5,646 nucleotides of DNA, from contig CAYTYN010000053.1 in assembly GCA_964442135.1 (NCBI GenBank), positions 1-5,646 on the forward strand, given 5' to 3'. The notes below the pieces were generated by a model. The model did not search any database and was not told the DNA's origin. It saw only the letters and a list, made by a program, of their open reading frames with translations. Below are positions 5,581 to 5,646 of the stretch, in pieces. This stretch comes from Avanaerovorax sp964442135. Its GTDB lineage: Bacteria; Bacillota; Clostridia; Peptostreptococcales; Anaerovoracaceae. Each line of letters begins with the position of its first letter. The first letter of the stretch is position 1. A program made the position numbers and the translations under genes.

Positions 5581-5646
5581 ATGATTTTCCTGGGTATAGC
5601 AGTATTAAGCAACCTGGTGATGACATTCATAATGAAGTACTCAGAA
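5581..5646 (+). CDS. Start of a membrane protein, possibly a DMT/EamA-type transporter (cut by the window edge)
   Basis: An ATG directly abuts the TAG of the amidohydrolase. AGGAAGG at 5564-5570, ten bases upstream and inside the previous gene, is a good ribosome binding site, so translational coupling is likely. The 22 visible residues begin with a hydrophobic helix (MIFLGIAVLSNLVMTFIM) followed by KYSE. This resembles the first helix of short DMT/EamA-type transporters, but so little sequence only supports 'membrane protein'. Its position makes it part of the same sigma-54 operon. Confidence 0.6.
   Translation, partial: MIFLGIAVLSNLVMTFIMKYSE

Overview
The window looks like part of the chromosome of an anaerobic, low-to-moderate-GC Gram-positive bacterium of the Clostridia. 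The reasons are strong AGGAGG-type ribosome binding sites, heavy use of ATA for Ile and AGA/AGG for Arg, a RocR-like sigma-54 activator, an NhaC-family transporter, and a beta-helix surface protein of a type common in gut Firmicutes. An amino-acid-fermenting relative of the Family XIII / Peptostreptococcaceae groups would fit, but that is an inference from style, not a phylogenetic result.

Layout. Positions 1-591 (minus strand) hold the N-terminal 197 codons of a secreted beta-helix protein whose 3' end lies outside the window. Positions 592-996 are a 405-base divergent control region. It holds a good sigma-A promoter for the surface gene, an inverted repeat between the two divergent promoters, a TATAAT box for the rightward transcript with a 10-bp palindrome just downstream, and a purine-rich leader with a diverged ABAB repeat and a doubtful 31-codon ORF. 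Positions 997-2364 (plus) encode a PAS / AAA+ / Fis-HTH sigma-54 activator. Positions 2365-2575 are a compact control region: two A/T-rich dyads about three helical turns apart that together form a large inverted repeat, a 14-bp perfect palindrome, a consensus -24/-12 sigma-54 promoter (TGGCAC-N5-TTGCT), and a 5' hairpin. Then come an NhaC-family antiporter (2576-4102), an amidohydrolase of the ATZ/TRZ (chlorohydrolase/deaminase) type (4159-5580), and directly after its stop codon the start of a hydrophobic protein (5581 to the edge), possibly a DMT/EamA-type transporter.

How it may work together (inference). The PAS activator senses a small molecule, binds the tandem dyads about 100 bp upstream of the sigma-54 start site, and switches on an operon for uptake or exchange of a compound and its hydrolysis in the cytoplasm. 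The substrate cannot be read from the sequence. The amidohydrolase keeps its metal ligands but has Gln where most deaminases of the family have the catalytic Glu, so a routine label such as SAH or cytosine deaminase is not safe. The most interesting item is this self-contained sigma-54 module, activator + UAS + promoter + NhaC antiporter + atypical amidohydrolase, whose substrate is unknown to me.
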